In this document: positions 34,130 through 43,137 of the stretch, piece after piece
Layout of the letters: each line of letters opens with the position of its first letter
Numbering within the stretch: the stretch's first letter is position 1
Assembly: GCF_000317515.1 (NCBI RefSeq)
Contig: NC_019738.1
Coordinates: 37,501 to 101,500, forward strand
Reading direction: 5' to 3'
Origin: Allocoleopsis franciscana PCC 7113
Lineage (GTDB): Bacteria; Cyanobacteriota; Cyanobacteriia; Cyanobacteriales; Coleofasciculaceae
Length of the DNA: 64,000 bases
Notes under the pieces: generated by a model
Told to the model about the DNA's origin: nothing
What the model saw: only the letters and a program-made list of their open reading frames with translations
The model's database searches: none
Program-made: the position numbers and the translations under genes

Positions 34130-34498
34130 TTAATGTTCTATAAAATCAGACAAGATTTCATCCGGTTCATCTTCTGCTTCCTCAAAGTTGGTACTTTCAA
34201 CATTGTAGGGGTTACTTTCGGCATACAGTGTTCTATCTGCTGCGTTTGGAGCAGAACTCGTGATTAATTGCCGGAGTTGTACAATTTGCTGGCTTAGGTG
34301 GATAACGTTTTCCTTCAGTGTTTCTACTTGCTCCACCGTTGCATACTGTTTACCTTCATTGGCTTTATTAAAAAACTGAGATAGGATTTCGACAGTAGCA
34401 TCGGAGGCCGTCTCAAATCCTTGTTGACCTTGATAATAAATAAGAACTTGGTAAAGTTTTTCGGGTAGATATACACTCAGCTTTCTGTGATTAATCAT
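34130..34498 (-). CDS. Small protein with ribbon-helix-helix-like N-terminus and coiled coil
   Basis: This 122-residue protein is not recognised as a named family. Residues 1-45 (HRKLSVYLPEKLYQVLIYYQ) have the beta strand plus two helices pattern of RHH/CopG-type DNA-binding or segregation proteins. Residues 55-90 (EQVETLKENVIHLSQQIVQL) form a probable coiled coil, and the C-terminal 30 residues are very acidic. This is compatible with a small dimeric regulator, but DNA-binding is only inferred. It may be cotranscribed with purU. Confidence 0.6.
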   Translation of the reverse strand: MINHRKLSVYLPEKLYQVLIYYQGQQGFETASDATVEILSQFFNKANEGKQYATVEQVETLKENVIHLSQQIVQLRQLITSSAPNAADRTLYAESNPYNVESTNFEEAEDEPDEILSDFIEH

Positions 34499-34613
34499 GG
34501 TTCATATTTTTGAGAATTAATCTGTCAATTCTAGAAAATTTGGGAATAGAAATTCTCTGTTAAATACAATACATCGTTCTCCCTTTGTTTCCTTAACAAA
34601 TATTTTTCTCAAC

Positions 34614-34640
34614 AAAAAGCTCCCCACACCCGTGAGGAGC
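34614..34640 (-). terminator. Intrinsic terminator of the DUF4149 gene
   Basis: On the minus strand GCTCCTCAC (34640-34632) pairs with GTGGGGAGC (34627-34619) with one mismatch around a 4-nt loop, followed by five T residues (34618-34614). It lies 26 bp after the DUF4149 stop. Confidence 0.85.
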
Positions 34641-34665
34641 CATTGACATTAATGCTTAAATCTGG

Positions 34666-35175
34666 TTAGGTCAGCCGACGGGAATCGCGGTAGCACCAGC
34701 CAAGCACTGTGGCACCTGCCACTAACTTGACAACTTCTAGCAGCCAATATCCTCCCTGCATGGAAACCATTTCGGTCGGTAACTCAGTACTTGGATCAAA
34801 AAGATTCAGTTGTACTGCCAGGGCGCTCATCTGCGGCGTCATGAAATAGGTATAAATGATGGCAATTGTTAACAAGAGCGCCGATAAGAAAATCGCCCAG
34901 CGTCTTACCTGATGATAAAGATTTGACGTTCCACGAAGCGCTAAAAGGCTGACTAATACCAGAGCAGCACACAACAGCTCGATACGATTAAAAACCCAGA
35001 AAATAGAATAACCAGCTATTGCAAAACTGGATTGACTCATCATTCCAGCCGCATAAAGACCGGGCATGAGTACAAAATCGACAATTAGACTGCCACTCAG
35101 CCAAAACCCCAAGGCAAACATCGCAATCGTTTGCCATGAGGGTTGCTTTGAGCCAGTGGCAAAAACAGCGTTCAT
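34666..35175 (-). CDS. DUF4149-like four-helix membrane protein
   Basis: This 169-residue integral membrane protein has four hydrophobic helices (about 15-38, 50-75, 85-112, 138-160) and the stretch FALGFWLSGSLIVDFVLMPG, typical of DUF4149/heme-domain-like small membrane proteins of cyanobacteria. The role is unknown. The ATG at 35175 begins MNAVFATGSKQ and has AGGGAG 8 nt upstream. In-frame codons up to 35229 are rejected. A strong terminator follows. Confidence 0.65.
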   Translation of the reverse strand: MNAVFATGSKQPSWQTIAMFALGFWLSGSLIVDFVLMPGLYAAGMMSQSSFAIAGYSIFWVFNRIELLCAALVLVSLLALRGTSNLYHQVRRWAIFLSALLLTIAIIYTYFMTPQMSALAVQLNLFDPSTELPTEMVSMQGGYWLLEVVKLVAGATVLGWCYRDSRRLT

Positions 35176-35336
35176 AGAACTCCCTCTAAATCTCTGTCCT
35201 ACTTTTAGCTTAACGAATACTATTAGCAATAATCATGAAGTATTTTTTCAATCTAACCCCAAAACAATTAAATAATATCTACTAGAAACTGCAATTGGGT
35301 TTTATTACTAAGATTTGTTAAGAAAGCTTACATCTT

Positions 35337-35415
35337 AATCACCAATTGGCAAATAATTTTCTTAAACTTGACTTCGTGAGGACTGACTCTGGAAACCAAA
35401 GGATAATTGGTGATT
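35337..35415. repeat. 11-bp inverted repeat upstream of the DUF4149 gene
   Basis: AATCACCAATT (35337-35347) and AATTGGTGATT (35405-35415) are perfect inverted copies 57 bp apart. They sit 160-240 bp upstream of the DUF4149 start. The gap up to 35475 contains no supported gene. Confidence 0.45.
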
Positions 35416-35475
35416 TGCAACTAAACATAGGGGCAAAGCTGAGTGTTCGGATAAGCACCTCATCCAGAGTAAAAT

Positions 35476-35571
35476 ATGCGCGTTTCATCAATATTGGCAG
35501 CGACTTTAGGGGCTTTAGCTAGCGTTGGGCCTGTTGCTTCCTCATCGACGCTAGCCCTTGGACGTCTATAG
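35476..35571 (+). pseudogene. Possible signal-peptide-only relic
   Basis: An ATG opens a 31-codon frame reading MRVSSILAATLGALASVGPV then ASSSTLALGRL and a stop. It looks like an export signal with an A-S-S type cleavage site but no mature protein. The bases after the stop do not continue it in any frame I can follow. It may be a decayed secreted-protein gene or chance. Confidence 0.25.
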
Positions 35572-35681
35572 TTTTACGATAGTCGCCCAGACTTCTTTCT
35601 TCGATGAACTGCAATATCGTTTGAACCTGGATAGGGTAAATAAAGTTTACATTCCGCATCCCTAAGTGCCACATCACCCCC

Positions 35682-36776
35682 TTAGGGAGACTTTGAAGCT
35701 ACATTCCGCATCCGTTGCCAAACCGTAAAGCTTAACAGCATAACGATGCTAGCCATGGTGGCATGAATCACGATTGGAGTCATACCTTGCAGTTTCATCG
35801 CCACCCAGTTGGCAACCCCAGTCAGCCCCCAAAGGGTGATGGCGGTGCGGCGCTGGGATAATCCTAAGGCTAACAAGCGGTGATGCAGGTGGTCTTTCCC
35901 AGGGGTACTGAGGGGATTTTTACCCGCCATCAGTCGCCGAATAAAAACCTGGGTGGTATCCAGCACGGGCAAGAGCAAGAACAGAACTGGGGGCACCAGA
36001 GCAAAGACTGTGGTTACTTTCAAGTTGCCTAAGATGCTGGTTGCCGCCAGCACATAACCGAAGAAGTAAGCTCCGGCATCCCCCATAATGATGTGGGACG
36101 GATGGAAATTATGCCGTAAGAAGCCGAGTGCAGCCCCTCCCAGTGCCGCTAAAAGCAAGGTAGCGGCTGCACGCGAGGGAAATTGAGCGGAAACTGCCAA
36201 AAGGCTCATTGCGGTGATAAAGCTCACTCCCCCAGCCAATCCGTCCATCCCATCCATTAAATTGATGGCATTGGTAATTCCCACAACCCAAAGTACAGTG
36301 AGAACCACCGAGAACAAGGGGTCAATCGGAGTACCAAAGGTCGCTTCAATTCCACTGTGATTGGCGACTAACAAAAGTGCCGAAAGAATTTGAGTCAACA
36401 GGCGAAATAGGGGAGGTAGCCCAAACTGGTCATCAATGAAGCCTACCAGTACCAAGATTGAGCCGCCCAAGAGAATGCTTAGGACTTCAGCTAAGACCCC
36501 TTCGATCACAATAGGTCTTAACAGGCTTGCGAGTATTAGTGCCGCAACCACTCCGGCATAGATAGCTAATCCACCCGCATTGGGTAAAGGTTCTCGGTTC
36601 AGTCGTCTAGCATTAGGTTGGTCAGCCCAACCAACCCGTAACGCAAAAGAGCGCACTGATGGAATAAAACGCCAAGTTACCCCCCAAGCTAACGCAAAGG
36701 TAAAAACCACCGCCAGCCAGCCAGTTCCACTGGGATCGGCGATGCCGAGAGACCGAAGCAAGTCGTAAAAATTCAT
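35682..36776 (-). CDS. WecA/TagO-type polyprenyl-phosphate sugar-1-phosphate transferase
   Basis: This 364-residue membrane enzyme transfers a HexNAc-1-phosphate to undecaprenyl phosphate, the first step of surface polysaccharide assembly. It has about ten transmembrane helices and the MraY/WecA motifs: FIDDQFGLPPLFRLLTQ (Asp-Asp, about 113), ITNAINLMDGMDGLAGGVSF (about 167-186), MGDAGAYFFGY (about 231) and the HHRLLALGLSQRR cytoplasmic loop with the His motif (about 297). MraY itself is unlikely because the peptidoglycan-specific segments are missing and no mur genes are near. The ATG is at 36776. Confidence 0.88.
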   Translation of the reverse strand: MNFYDLLRSLGIADPSGTGWLAVVFTFALAWGVTWRFIPSVRSFALRVGWADQPNARRLNREPLPNAGGLAIYAGVVAALILASLLRPIVIEGVLAEVLSILLGGSILVLVGFIDDQFGLPPLFRLLTQILSALLLVANHSGIEATFGTPIDPLFSVVLTVLWVVGITNAINLMDGMDGLAGGVSFITAMSLLAVSAQFPSRAAATLLLAALGGAALGFLRHNFHPSHIIMGDAGAYFFGYVLAATSILGNLKVTTVFALVPPVLFLLLPVLDTTQVFIRRLMAGKNPLSTPGKDHLHHRLLALGLSQRRTAITLWGLTGVANWVAMKLQGMTPIVIHATMASIVMLLSFTVWQRMRNVASKSP

Positions 36777-36953
36777 CTCCCAATTCCCGCCAGACTGCCA
36801 ATCATTAACATTAGCCTCAACAGTACACGAATCAATCCGCTAAAGTGTTACCGAAGTTTTTTCGCTTATGCCTGTATAAAATAAAGATCAACGGCATTAG
36901 TGTCAAAGATTACCTTACGAAAGTTTCCGTATTTCAGGAAATTGCCACTTTGT

Positions 36954-36969
36954 CATCTATATATAGATG
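36954..36969. other. 16-bp perfect palindrome
   Basis: CATCTATATATAGATG is self-complementary and lies about 180 bp upstream of the WecA-type gene. It could be an operator or a cruciform-prone AT tract. The rest of 36777-37331 has no gene I can support. A 37-codon open stretch on the minus strand near 37170-37280 (motif YWVFVDASALRDRVEALTKG) may be a tiny relic. Confidence 0.35.
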
Positions 36970-37331
36970 TGATGTATTGAGACAGACTTCTCAGAGGCAT
37001 GGACTCTGATACCAGATCTCTATGACTTCACACCAGCCTATGCACTCTTAAGATAGCTACAGCCTGCACCTAGTGTTGAAGTTAACACTGCACAACAAAC
37101 GGCGTCCGTACTCAGCTCACACTAAGGATGGAAACCAAAGCGGTAGTTAGTCTCAGTCAAGGGGAAGGGAGTGCCGTTAGAACAAACACGTCCGATTACC
37201 TTTGGTGAGGGCTTCAACCCGATCACGCAGAGCCGATGCATCTACAAACACCCAGTAAATTGAAGACAGAGGTAAGATAACTGCGTCACTTTATCTGTCT
37301 AGAAAATTACTTGTAAGTTGGGCGTAGTGAA

Positions 37332-37604
37332 TTAGGTTTCGGAGGATTCTGGTAGCGGTTCATGGCTTTGGGGAGTTGTTGAGGCGGTATCGACCGACTC
37401 AATGTACTGACTATCCATCAGAAACGCTCCTTTGGTAAAGCGAACACCCCAATATCCCCCAGGACGCCGATCAAGAATGATACCCTCTTCCCCAATGTGA
37501 ATCACATTTGGGGGGCGCAGCATCGGCATGGGTTCAGCCGTCTTGACGTAGCGTGGTAGTGCGATCACCCGGACGCGATCGCCAACAGCAAATTCCTTAG
37601 ACAT
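37332..37604 (-). CDS. sipA: SipA-type regulatory protein (DUF3148)
   Basis: This is a 90-residue SH3-like small protein. The sequence AVGDRVRVIALPRYVKTAEP, MPMLRPPN and LDRRPGGYWGVRFTKGAFLM fits DUF3148/SipA, which binds the stress-response histidine kinase NblS (Hik33) and stimulates it in cyanobacteria. The C-terminal 20 residues are a Ser/Thr/Glu-rich tail beyond the usual length of about 70-78. It is not NdhS, whose sequence differs. It stands alone on the minus strand. Confidence 0.75.
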   Translation of the reverse strand: MSKEFAVGDRVRVIALPRYVKTAEPMPMLRPPNVIHIGEEGIILDRRPGGYWGVRFTKGAFLMDSQYIESVDTASTTPQSHEPLPESSET

Positions 37605-37893
37605 AAGCTACAGGCAAACTATTTCACCTACAGTCTAAAGGGTGATGGAGAAGCAGGTGTATCCTAAGTTTTCATCCTTCAAGCTTCATCCTTTAGCTTT
37701 TACATAAGCGCTGATTGCGTCACTTAGTTCTATCTTCTCGCCTAAATAGGTAATTCAGGACGGGCACAGAGACACCATCCTGAAAAATTTAGCCTTCTAC
37801 ATAACACAGAGATGGAGAGGTGTAGGATTCCTTAACTTAAACTTAAGACTCTTAATCAGCCTCCTATCCCTTTTCCGTCACCCCTCATCCTAA
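37605..37893. other. Gap between cbiX and sipA
   Basis: This gap contains an imperfect hairpin TTCAGGA/TCCTGAA (37754-37784) and a pair of CATCCTT heptamers (37674-37696) like those in the cobalamin leader. No gene is seen. The hairpin has no U-tract on the minus strand, so it is at most a weak terminator for cbiX. Confidence 0.4.
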
Positions 37894-38949
37894 TTAAGGA
37901 GCCTTCCAAATGCGTTGGTGATATTGCCCCAAATCAGCATAAGGGTCTGGCGCTGGGTGGGAGTGGTGATGTCCGTGATCATGGTGATGACCATGTTGGT
38001 GATTATGGTCGTGAGAGTGACCGTGAGCGCCATCTTTCCCAACCGCTGCCAGCCGGAACTTGCACATCTCACAATTCATTTGTACCTGCCCCAGTTGAGT
38101 CTCAATTTCCCGCTCCCGTAGAATCGATAAAAGCTGAGACTGAATTCCCATTTCTGGCAAACAGGTCATCGAAATTTCTGGATATTTCTCCTGCTGCTGG
38201 GCAGTGATGTCAAAAATCTTCTTGACTAAGGCACCTGTAAACAGGAAATACGGCAGAACAATAATCCGCTTGGGTTGGTACAAGCGAGCACGACGAAAGC
38301 CTTCTTCTAAACGAGGATGGGTAATGCCGATAAAGCAAGTTTCAACCGTTTGGTAGCCGCTCCCTTCCCAGAGAACGCGAGCCATTTTGTACACATCCCC
38401 ATTGGCATCCGGGTCGCTAGAACCTCGACCGACAAAAAGCAAGACGGTATCTTGTCTTAAGGTTGAAGGTTGAAGGTTAGACCTTTCAACATCTAACGGG
38501 TTAACTTGCTGCTCTTGTGGTAAACCATCCAATGCAGCAAGGCGATCGCGCCATAATTCGAGTATTCCTGGAGTAATGCCAAAATGCCGCCCATAGTGAA
38601 ATTTAACTTGTGGATGTTTGGCTCTAGCTCTGTCTAACTCATTGGTGACATCAAACTTATTGTGTCGTGCAGCAAATAGCAGAATCGGTAAAACTGAGAG
38701 TTCGGTGTAGCCTTGTGCTACACACTGATCTACCCCCTCCTGAATGGTTGGGCCGGTTAGTTCTAGAAAACAGGGCAGAACAGGGCGGGAGGGATCTAAA
38801 GCCTGGTACGCTTGAGCAAAATCCAGAAATGCTTGACGCCCATCCTCATCCCTAGTGCCATGACCAATCATCAACAAAGGTCGTTGTAGCGGTAGAGGGG
38901 GTAAAGATAGAGAGTCAGGGGTGAAATCGATTGTATTGGCGGTAGACAT
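37894..38949 (-). CDS. cbiX: Sirohydrochlorin cobaltochelatase with His-rich tail
   Basis: It inserts Co2+ into sirohydrochlorin on the route to cobalamin. The 351-residue double-domain CbiX has catalytic His in [14 protein letters not shown] (about 28) and in the second half [15 protein letters not shown] (about 173). Residues about 307-333 are a His-rich segment ([20 protein letters not shown]) suited to metal storage or delivery. A heptamer repeat in the DNA encodes [14 protein letters not shown] at about 160. The gene lies directly behind a cobalamin riboswitch, which confirms the pathway. Ferrochelatase (SirB) activity is the alternative. Confidence 0.92.
   Translation of the reverse strand: MSTANTIDFTPDSLSLPPLPLQRPLLMIGHGTRDEDGRQAFLDFAQAYQALDPSRPVLPCFLELTGPTIQEGVDQCVAQGYTELSVLPILLFAARHNKFDVTNELDRARAKHPQVKFHYGRHFGITPGILELWRDRLAALDGLPQEQQVNPLDVERSNLQPSTLRQDTVLLFVGRGSSDPDANGDVYKMARVLWEGSGYQTVETCFIGITHPRLEEGFRRARLYQPKRIIVLPYFLFTGALVKKIFDITAQQQEKYPEISMTCLPEMGIQSQLLSILREREIETQLGQVQMNCEMCKFRLAAVGKDGAHGHSHDHNHQHGHHHDHGHHHSHPAPDPYADLGQYHQRIWKAP
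38461..38480. repeat. Heptamer tandem repeat inside cbiX
   Basis: GGTTGAA occurs twice in tandem (38461-38474), followed by a partial third GGTTAG. It is in frame and codes for a linker between the two CbiX halves. It belongs to the STRR type of repeats. Confidence 0.55.
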
Positions 38950-38991
38950 TAACGTTCAAGCTTCTTCCCGTGCGAGGCAGGAGATAGAGTG

Positions 38992-39212
38992 GACAGGCAA
39001 CAAATAGGCGTTCTGGCTTAAGGAAGTATGAAGGACAGAACGTAATTGTGACAACAATTACTTGGTTGTACTTTTTAAGGTTGAGCTTTTACAAGTCAAC
39101 CTTTTTTCATCCTTCATCCTTTATCCTTCATCCTTTCCTCTGACAGCTGCCGCACAGCCCCGGACTTGCACCGGTGTTTCCCTAAGTTGTTGCGGTTTAC
39201 GGATGCCTTGAT
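38992..39212 (-). ncRNA. Cobalamin (B12) riboswitch
   Basis: On the minus strand the leader of cbiX carries TAGGGAAACACCGGTGCAAG followed by TCCGGGGCTGTGCGGCAGCT, the B12 box region with the conserved GGTGCAAGTCCG and GC(A)GCTG elements, and downstream GCCAGAACGCC-type sequence at about 39005-39025, the usual 3' core partner. The intervening variable region holds CATCCTT-type heptamer repeats (39107-39137) and an 8-bp hairpin AAGGTTGA/TCAACCTT (39078-39104). The aptamer ends about 40 nt before the start codon, so control is probably at translation. Confidence 0.88.
39078..39137. repeat. STRR heptamer array and hairpin inside the B12 riboswitch
   Basis: Heptamers of the type CATCCTT/TATCCTT repeat four times at 39107-39137, next to a perfect 8-bp hairpin whose plus-strand side ends in TTTTTT. 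The block falls in the variable part of the riboswitch between the B12 box and the 3' core. Confidence 0.6.
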
Positions 39213-39434
39213 ATATTAGCGGATTCTACTCAGCCGCAAAATACAGGGGAGGGGGTTTTCTGACTCTCAAGCTGGCAATCTTGAACTTATGCTCTTGAAA
39301 CCCTGTGCCTCAAATCTAAAGCTTTTAAACGAGAGCTTTTAAACGAGCGATCGCCTCCTAAAAATAAACACCCACTTCAAACAAGAAGTGAGTGCTTTCT
39401 ATCAAAAATTCAGAATTAAGAAGCGCTACCTAAT

Positions 39435-39959
39435 TTAATAGGCATCTTGTAACTCGTAAAAATCAGGCGAGATATAATCCTTGCGTAAAGGCCAACCCAC
39501 CCAATCTTCCGGCATCAAAATCCGTTTTAAATTTGGGTGCCCTTCATAGACAATGCCGTACATATCGTAGGTTTCTCGCTCTTGCCAATCGGCGGCTTTC
39601 CAAATCCAGTAAACAGAGGGCACCGTAGGATTATCTCGCGGTAAAAATACTTTAACGCGCAGTTCCTCAGGTCGGTCAGCCTTATCTCTAAGTTTAATCA
39701 AGTGATAAAAGCTGACTAACTCACCACCTGGCCCTGTATCATAGCCACCTTGACACTGTAAATAGTTAAATCCATAGGCATACAAAGCCGTAGCAACGGG
39801 TATTAAGACTTCTGGATCAACCTTAATCACCTCAACACCTAGGTGATCAGGTTCCATTAACTCATTGTCAAAGCCGTTTTCCTGCAACCAACCCGAAACC
39901 TTGCCCGCCTGTACTATTTCCGAGGCTTCTTGAGTCGCTGGTTTTGATTCTTCAGCCAC
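39435..39959 (-). CDS. ndhJ: NAD(P)H-quinone oxidoreductase subunit J
   Basis: This is a 174-residue subunit of the hydrophilic arm of photosynthetic NDH-1 (homologue of complex I 30-kDa/NuoC), active in cyclic electron flow and respiration at the thylakoid. The family signature [20 protein letters not shown] followed by [16 protein letters not shown] is at about 130-165. It overlaps ndhK by 8 bp on the same strand, the standard ndhC-ndhK-ndhJ order. The N-terminal 20 residues are a variable extension. Confidence 0.97.
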   Translation of the reverse strand: MAEESKPATQEASEIVQAGKVSGWLQENGFDNELMEPDHLGVEVIKVDPEVLIPVATALYAYGFNYLQCQGGYDTGPGGELVSFYHLIKLRDKADRPEELRVKVFLPRDNPTVPSVYWIWKAADWQERETYDMYGIVYEGHPNLKRILMPEDWVGWPLRKDYISPDFYELQDAY

Positions 39960-40698
39960 GAGATACCTCCTGCTTTTGATCCGATTTGAGAGCTGGTGGT
40001 ACTGGCATTCCCATCGCTTCGGTCAACTCCTTGGGCGGAGTGTAGCGAGTTTCCGACTGCAAGTACTTACCTGTCAAAATATCTGGTACTACGTTCATTT
40101 TGTGGGTTGTGCTGTAGTACCGATGAGTCTGCTTAAGCTGAGATCTTTCCTGGATAGAGTCGTTGGCTACCTTTTTACGCAGCTTAATAATCGCATCAAT
40201 GATGGCTTCGGGACGGGGAGGACAACCAGGGATATACACATCCACAGGAATTAACTTATCCACTCCGCGCACGGCGGTTGGGGAATCCACGCTGAACATA
40301 CCACCTGTGATGGTACAAGCTCCCATAGCAATCACATATTTGGGGTCTGGCATTTGCTCGTAAAGACGAACCAGAGCGGGTGCCATTTTCATGGTGATTG
40401 TGCCAGCCGTAATGATTAAGTCAGCTTGACGGGGGCTAGAACGAGGCACTAAGCCAAACCGATCAAAGTCAAAGCGGGAGCCAATCAGAGCGGCAAATTC
40501 AATGAAGCAGCAGGCTGTTCCATACAACATAGGCCATAGGCTGGAAAGGCGTGCCCAGTTGTAGAGGTCATCGACTGTAGTCAAAATGACATTTTCTGAA
40601 AGATCTTGAGTGACGGTTGGTCGCTCAATTGGGTTGATAATTCGTTCATTTTGCTGCTTACCTAAAGCAGCACTGTTCGTTGTTGGATTGGGGTTCAT
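39952..40698 (-). CDS. ndhK: NAD(P)H-quinone oxidoreductase subunit K
   Basis: This NDH-1 subunit holds the N2-type 4Fe-4S cluster. Its cysteines are visible in [11 protein letters not shown] (tandem Cys-Cys), [11 protein letters not shown] and [11 protein letters not shown]. It has about 248 residues from the ATG at 40698, whose ATGA overlaps the ndhC stop; an in-frame ATG two codons earlier (40704) is the alternative. Translational coupling with ndhC is likely. The C-terminus extends to [11 protein letters not shown] as in other cyanobacteria. Confidence 0.97.
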   Translation of the reverse strand: MNPNPTTNSAALGKQQNERIINPIERPTVTQDLSENVILTTVDDLYNWARLSSLWPMLYGTACCFIEFAALIGSRFDFDRFGLVPRSSPRQADLIITAGTITMKMAPALVRLYEQMPDPKYVIAMGACTITGGMFSVDSPTAVRGVDKLIPVDVYIPGCPPRPEAIIDAIIKLRKKVANDSIQERSQLKQTHRYYSTTHKMNVVPDILTGKYLQSETRYTPPKELTEAMGMPVPPALKSDQKQEVSRG

Positions 40699-41057
40699 GA
40701 CCATTCAAGGGCTCCTTTGCGCCACGCGTAAACCAGAGCAACCACAAGAATTGCTATAAAAATTAAGGCTTCAATGAAAGCCAGCAGTCCGAGGCGACTG
40801 AAGGCGACAGCCCAAGGATACAGAAATACCGTTTCCACATCGAATATCACGAAGACCAGCGCAAACATGTAGTAACGGATGTTGAACTGAATCCATGCTC
40901 CCCCTATGGGTTCCATTCCGGATTCGTATGTGGTACGCCGCTCAGGTCCCCCGGTACTGGGTCGCAAAAGCTTAGATGCAGTCAGTGCTAAAAGGGGGAC
41001 TAAACTGCAAGCTAGTAAGAAGCCTAGGAGATACTCGTAGCCGCTAAGAACAAACAC
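40695..41057 (-). CDS. ndhC: NAD(P)H-quinone oxidoreductase subunit 3
   Basis: This is a 120-residue membrane subunit of NDH-1 with three transmembrane helices (about 5-25, 63-83, 90-110) and the conserved loop [20 protein letters not shown]. It is the first gene of ndhC-ndhK-ndhJ, and its stop overlaps the ndhK start. The 534-bp gap upstream separates it from divergent rubA and should hold both promoters. Confidence 0.97.
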   Translation of the reverse strand: MFVLSGYEYLLGFLLACSLVPLLALTASKLLRPSTGGPERRTTYESGMEPIGGAWIQFNIRYYMFALVFVIFDVETVFLYPWAVAFSRLGLLAFIEALIFIAILVVALVYAWRKGALEWS

Positions 41058-41482
41058 GATGGGTAACTGCCACTAAAAACTTGCGTTATTAATTCTTTAA
41101 CCTTCTTAATTATACGGGTTCGGTTGTTTTGTCCTAATTGGAGGAGCTTAGCGGAAGCATTATTAAAAGCAATCGTACTCTTCCAGCCAATTTATTGACC
41201 TTGTTCTAATTTTTCAGAGTGCCAGCCCAGTTAGGGTTTGGATGGAGTGGGTTTCACCGGATCGGTTGTAAAGGTAGATCGGAACTTCCCACTCATATCA
41301 CTCTATGTTTCAATTGTAAAGATTACCTTGACCTAAAATTATGAGAATTCTTGTATCGGAAGGCGACGGGTATCGGCATCCGCCATAGCGTTTTTGTTTC
41401 GTAACGTACAAGTATCTCTTCCTGTAAGGAGCATAGGCGCGGCGCTAGCGGCTTGCGGTGCGAAGAATTTCTTTCCTGTGAC
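41058..41482. other. Divergent promoter region between ndhC and rubA
   Basis: No gene is seen. Short GC-rich pieces (around 41370 and 41440) and AT-rich tracts alternate. The region presumably carries the ndhC promoter toward the left. Confidence 0.4.
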
Positions 41483-41498
41483 TGTAACGGTATATACA
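41483..41498. promoter_or_regulatory. TGTA-N8-TACA box upstream of rubA
   Basis: TGTAACGGTATATACA fits the full NtcA consensus and lies 94 bp before the rubA start. No -10 element stands at the expected 22-bp distance. The nearest, GATAAT with an extended TGC (41534-41542), is 39 bp away. The match may be chance. Confidence 0.3.
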
Positions 41499-41591
41499 GG
41501 AGTTTTCACTTAGGTAGTAAAGTTGTCCATCTGTGCGATAATTTTTTTAACATACATTTTAAGATTTGCGTCCTAATTGTAACTGTGAGCG

Positions 41592-41939
41592 ATGAGCGAG
41601 CAAGCCAAAGAGCAAACCCTTGCTGAGACAGCGCCAAGTCGTTATGAATGCCGCTCTTGCGGCTACGTCTATGAGCCTACCAAGGGAGATAGTAATCGTG
41701 ATGTTCCTCCAGGGACGCCTTTTGAAGAGTTGCCCAATGACTGGCGTTGTCCCGTCTGCGGCGCTCGAACTTCTCAGTTTGAGAACATTGGTTCGAGTGG
41801 AGCGCCTTCTGGCTTTCAAGAGAACCTGAACTATGGCTTAGGGGTTAACCGTTTGACCCCAGGGCAAAAAAATCTATTAATTTTTGGTGCCTTGGCTTTA
41901 GGCTTCTTGTTCTTTCTCAGTCTCTATGGTTTGCGCTGA
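41592..41939 (+). CDS. rubA: Membrane-anchored rubredoxin for photosystem assembly
   Basis: This 115-residue protein has a rubredoxin domain with Cys pairs in [12 protein letters not shown] and [11 protein letters not shown], binding one Fe, and a C-terminal transmembrane helix ([20 protein letters not shown]). RubA is needed for assembly of photosystem II (and of PSI in some strains). The cluster order rubA-ycf48-psbEFLJ is typical of cyanobacteria. The start ATG follows GAGCG weakly. A second in-frame start is not needed. Confidence 0.96.
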   Translation: MSEQAKEQTLAETAPSRYECRSCGYVYEPTKGDSNRDVPPGTPFEELPNDWRCPVCGARTSQFENIGSSGAPSGFQENLNYGLGVNRLTPGQKNLLIFGALALGFLFFLSLYGLR

Positions 41940-42044
41940 TTGGGACACAGTTAGTGACTGTCTTGGGGACTGGGGAATAGGGGAGCAATCACTTCTGAGT
42001 TTTGAGTTTTGACTTTTGTCTGACCAATGACAGTTCTGGAGGTT

Positions 42045-43049
42045 ATGAGCGATTTGATGAAAGCGCTGAAACAAATTGTAATATTGCTGGGAATCGCCCT
42101 ATTTTGTGTTAGCTGTAGTAAAGTTCCATCTGTAAGTTATAATCCCTGGCAGGTTGTTCCCACATCAACGGAAGCCACCTTACAGGATGTTGGTTTTACC
42201 GGTGACCTGAACCATGGATGGGCAGTAGGGAGTAATGCCACTCTTTTAGAAACAAAAGATGGCGGTAAAACCTGGCAAGAAAAAGGGTTGGAGCTGGGAG
42301 AGACAAACTATCGCTTTACGTCTGTGAGCTTTGCTGGTGACGAAGGCTGGATTGTGGGTGAACCCTCAATTTTGCTGCATACTACAGATAGCGGAGCTTC
42401 TTGGTCTCGCATCCCCTTAAGCGAAAAGTTACCCGGTTCGCCGAATACCATCTTGGCTCTTGGCCCCAAATCCGCCGAGATGACGACCACGGTCGGAGCG
42501 ATTTATCAAACAAAAGATAGCGGTCAGACTTGGAAAGCCATGGTTGAAGAAGCCGTGGGTGTTGTCCGGAATATTTCCCGATCTGAAGATGGCAAATACA
42601 TTGCTGTTTCCGCTAGAGGGAACTTCTTCTCAACTTGGGAACCCGGTCAGAATGCTTGGGTACAGCATAACCGCAACAGTTCCAGGCGTCTTCAGAGTAT
42701 GGGATATGGAAAAGATGGGCGTCTTTGGTTGCTGGCGCGGGGAGGACAAGTGCAGTTTAGTCGCCCTGAAGACCCAGAAACCTGGGATGAGTCTCAAAAT
42801 CCAGAATTTTCAACGAGCTGGGGATTCCTCGACCTAGCCTACCGTACACCTGAAGAAATTTGGGTTGCTGGTGGTAGTGGGAATTTGCTTTGTAGCTTTG
42901 ATGGTGGCAAAACCTGGCAAAAAGACCGCGAGATTGAGAATGTACCTGCCAATTTTTACAAAATCGTTTTTGTAACAGCAGAGCAAGGATTTATCATTGG
43001 TCAGAAGGGCGTTTTGCTCAGATATGAGCCACCTTCAGAAGCGGCTTAA
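42045..43049 (+). CDS. ycf48: Photosystem II assembly factor Ycf48 (HCF136)
   Basis: This is a seven-bladed beta-propeller lipoprotein of the thylakoid lumen that binds unassembled D1 during PSII biogenesis and repair. A lipoprotein signal (ILLGIALFCVSC) is followed by repeated blade motifs DGGKTWQE, DSGASWSR, DSGQTWKA and DGGKTWQK at regular 40-50 residue spacing. Three in-frame ATGs (42027, 42045, 42057) are possible. GGAGG at 42038-42042 best suits a start at 42045 or 42057. About 334 residues, normal for the family. Confidence 0.96.
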   Translation: MSDLMKALKQIVILLGIALFCVSCSKVPSVSYNPWQVVPTSTEATLQDVGFTGDLNHGWAVGSNATLLETKDGGKTWQEKGLELGETNYRFTSVSFAGDEGWIVGEPSILLHTTDSGASWSRIPLSEKLPGSPNTILALGPKSAEMTTTVGAIYQTKDSGQTWKAMVEEAVGVVRNISRSEDGKYIAVSARGNFFSTWEPGQNAWVQHNRNSSRRLQSMGYGKDGRLWLLARGGQVQFSRPEDPETWDESQNPEFSTSWGFLDLAYRTPEEIWVAGGSGNLLCSFDGGKTWQKDREIENVPANFYKIVFVTAEQGFIIGQKGVLLRYEPPSEAA

Positions 43050-43137
43050 AACAAGTGAAATCACTTGAAGCGAGGGAAGCCGATTTCGTATTATAGTGAT
43101 TGAGTTTTCAAATGTTGAAAGGAAGGAGGAAATAGCT

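Noticed and set aside
37170-37283. Relic coding stretch with YWVFVDASALRDRVEALTKG
   Set aside because: Only about 37 codons between stops on the minus strand; too short to call a gene or a named pseudogene.
39078-39111. Plus-strand intrinsic terminator in the cbiX leader
   Set aside because: AAGGTTGA/TCAACCTT followed by TTTTTT looks like one, but no plus-strand gene lies upstream; it belongs to the repeat insertion in the minus-strand riboswitch.
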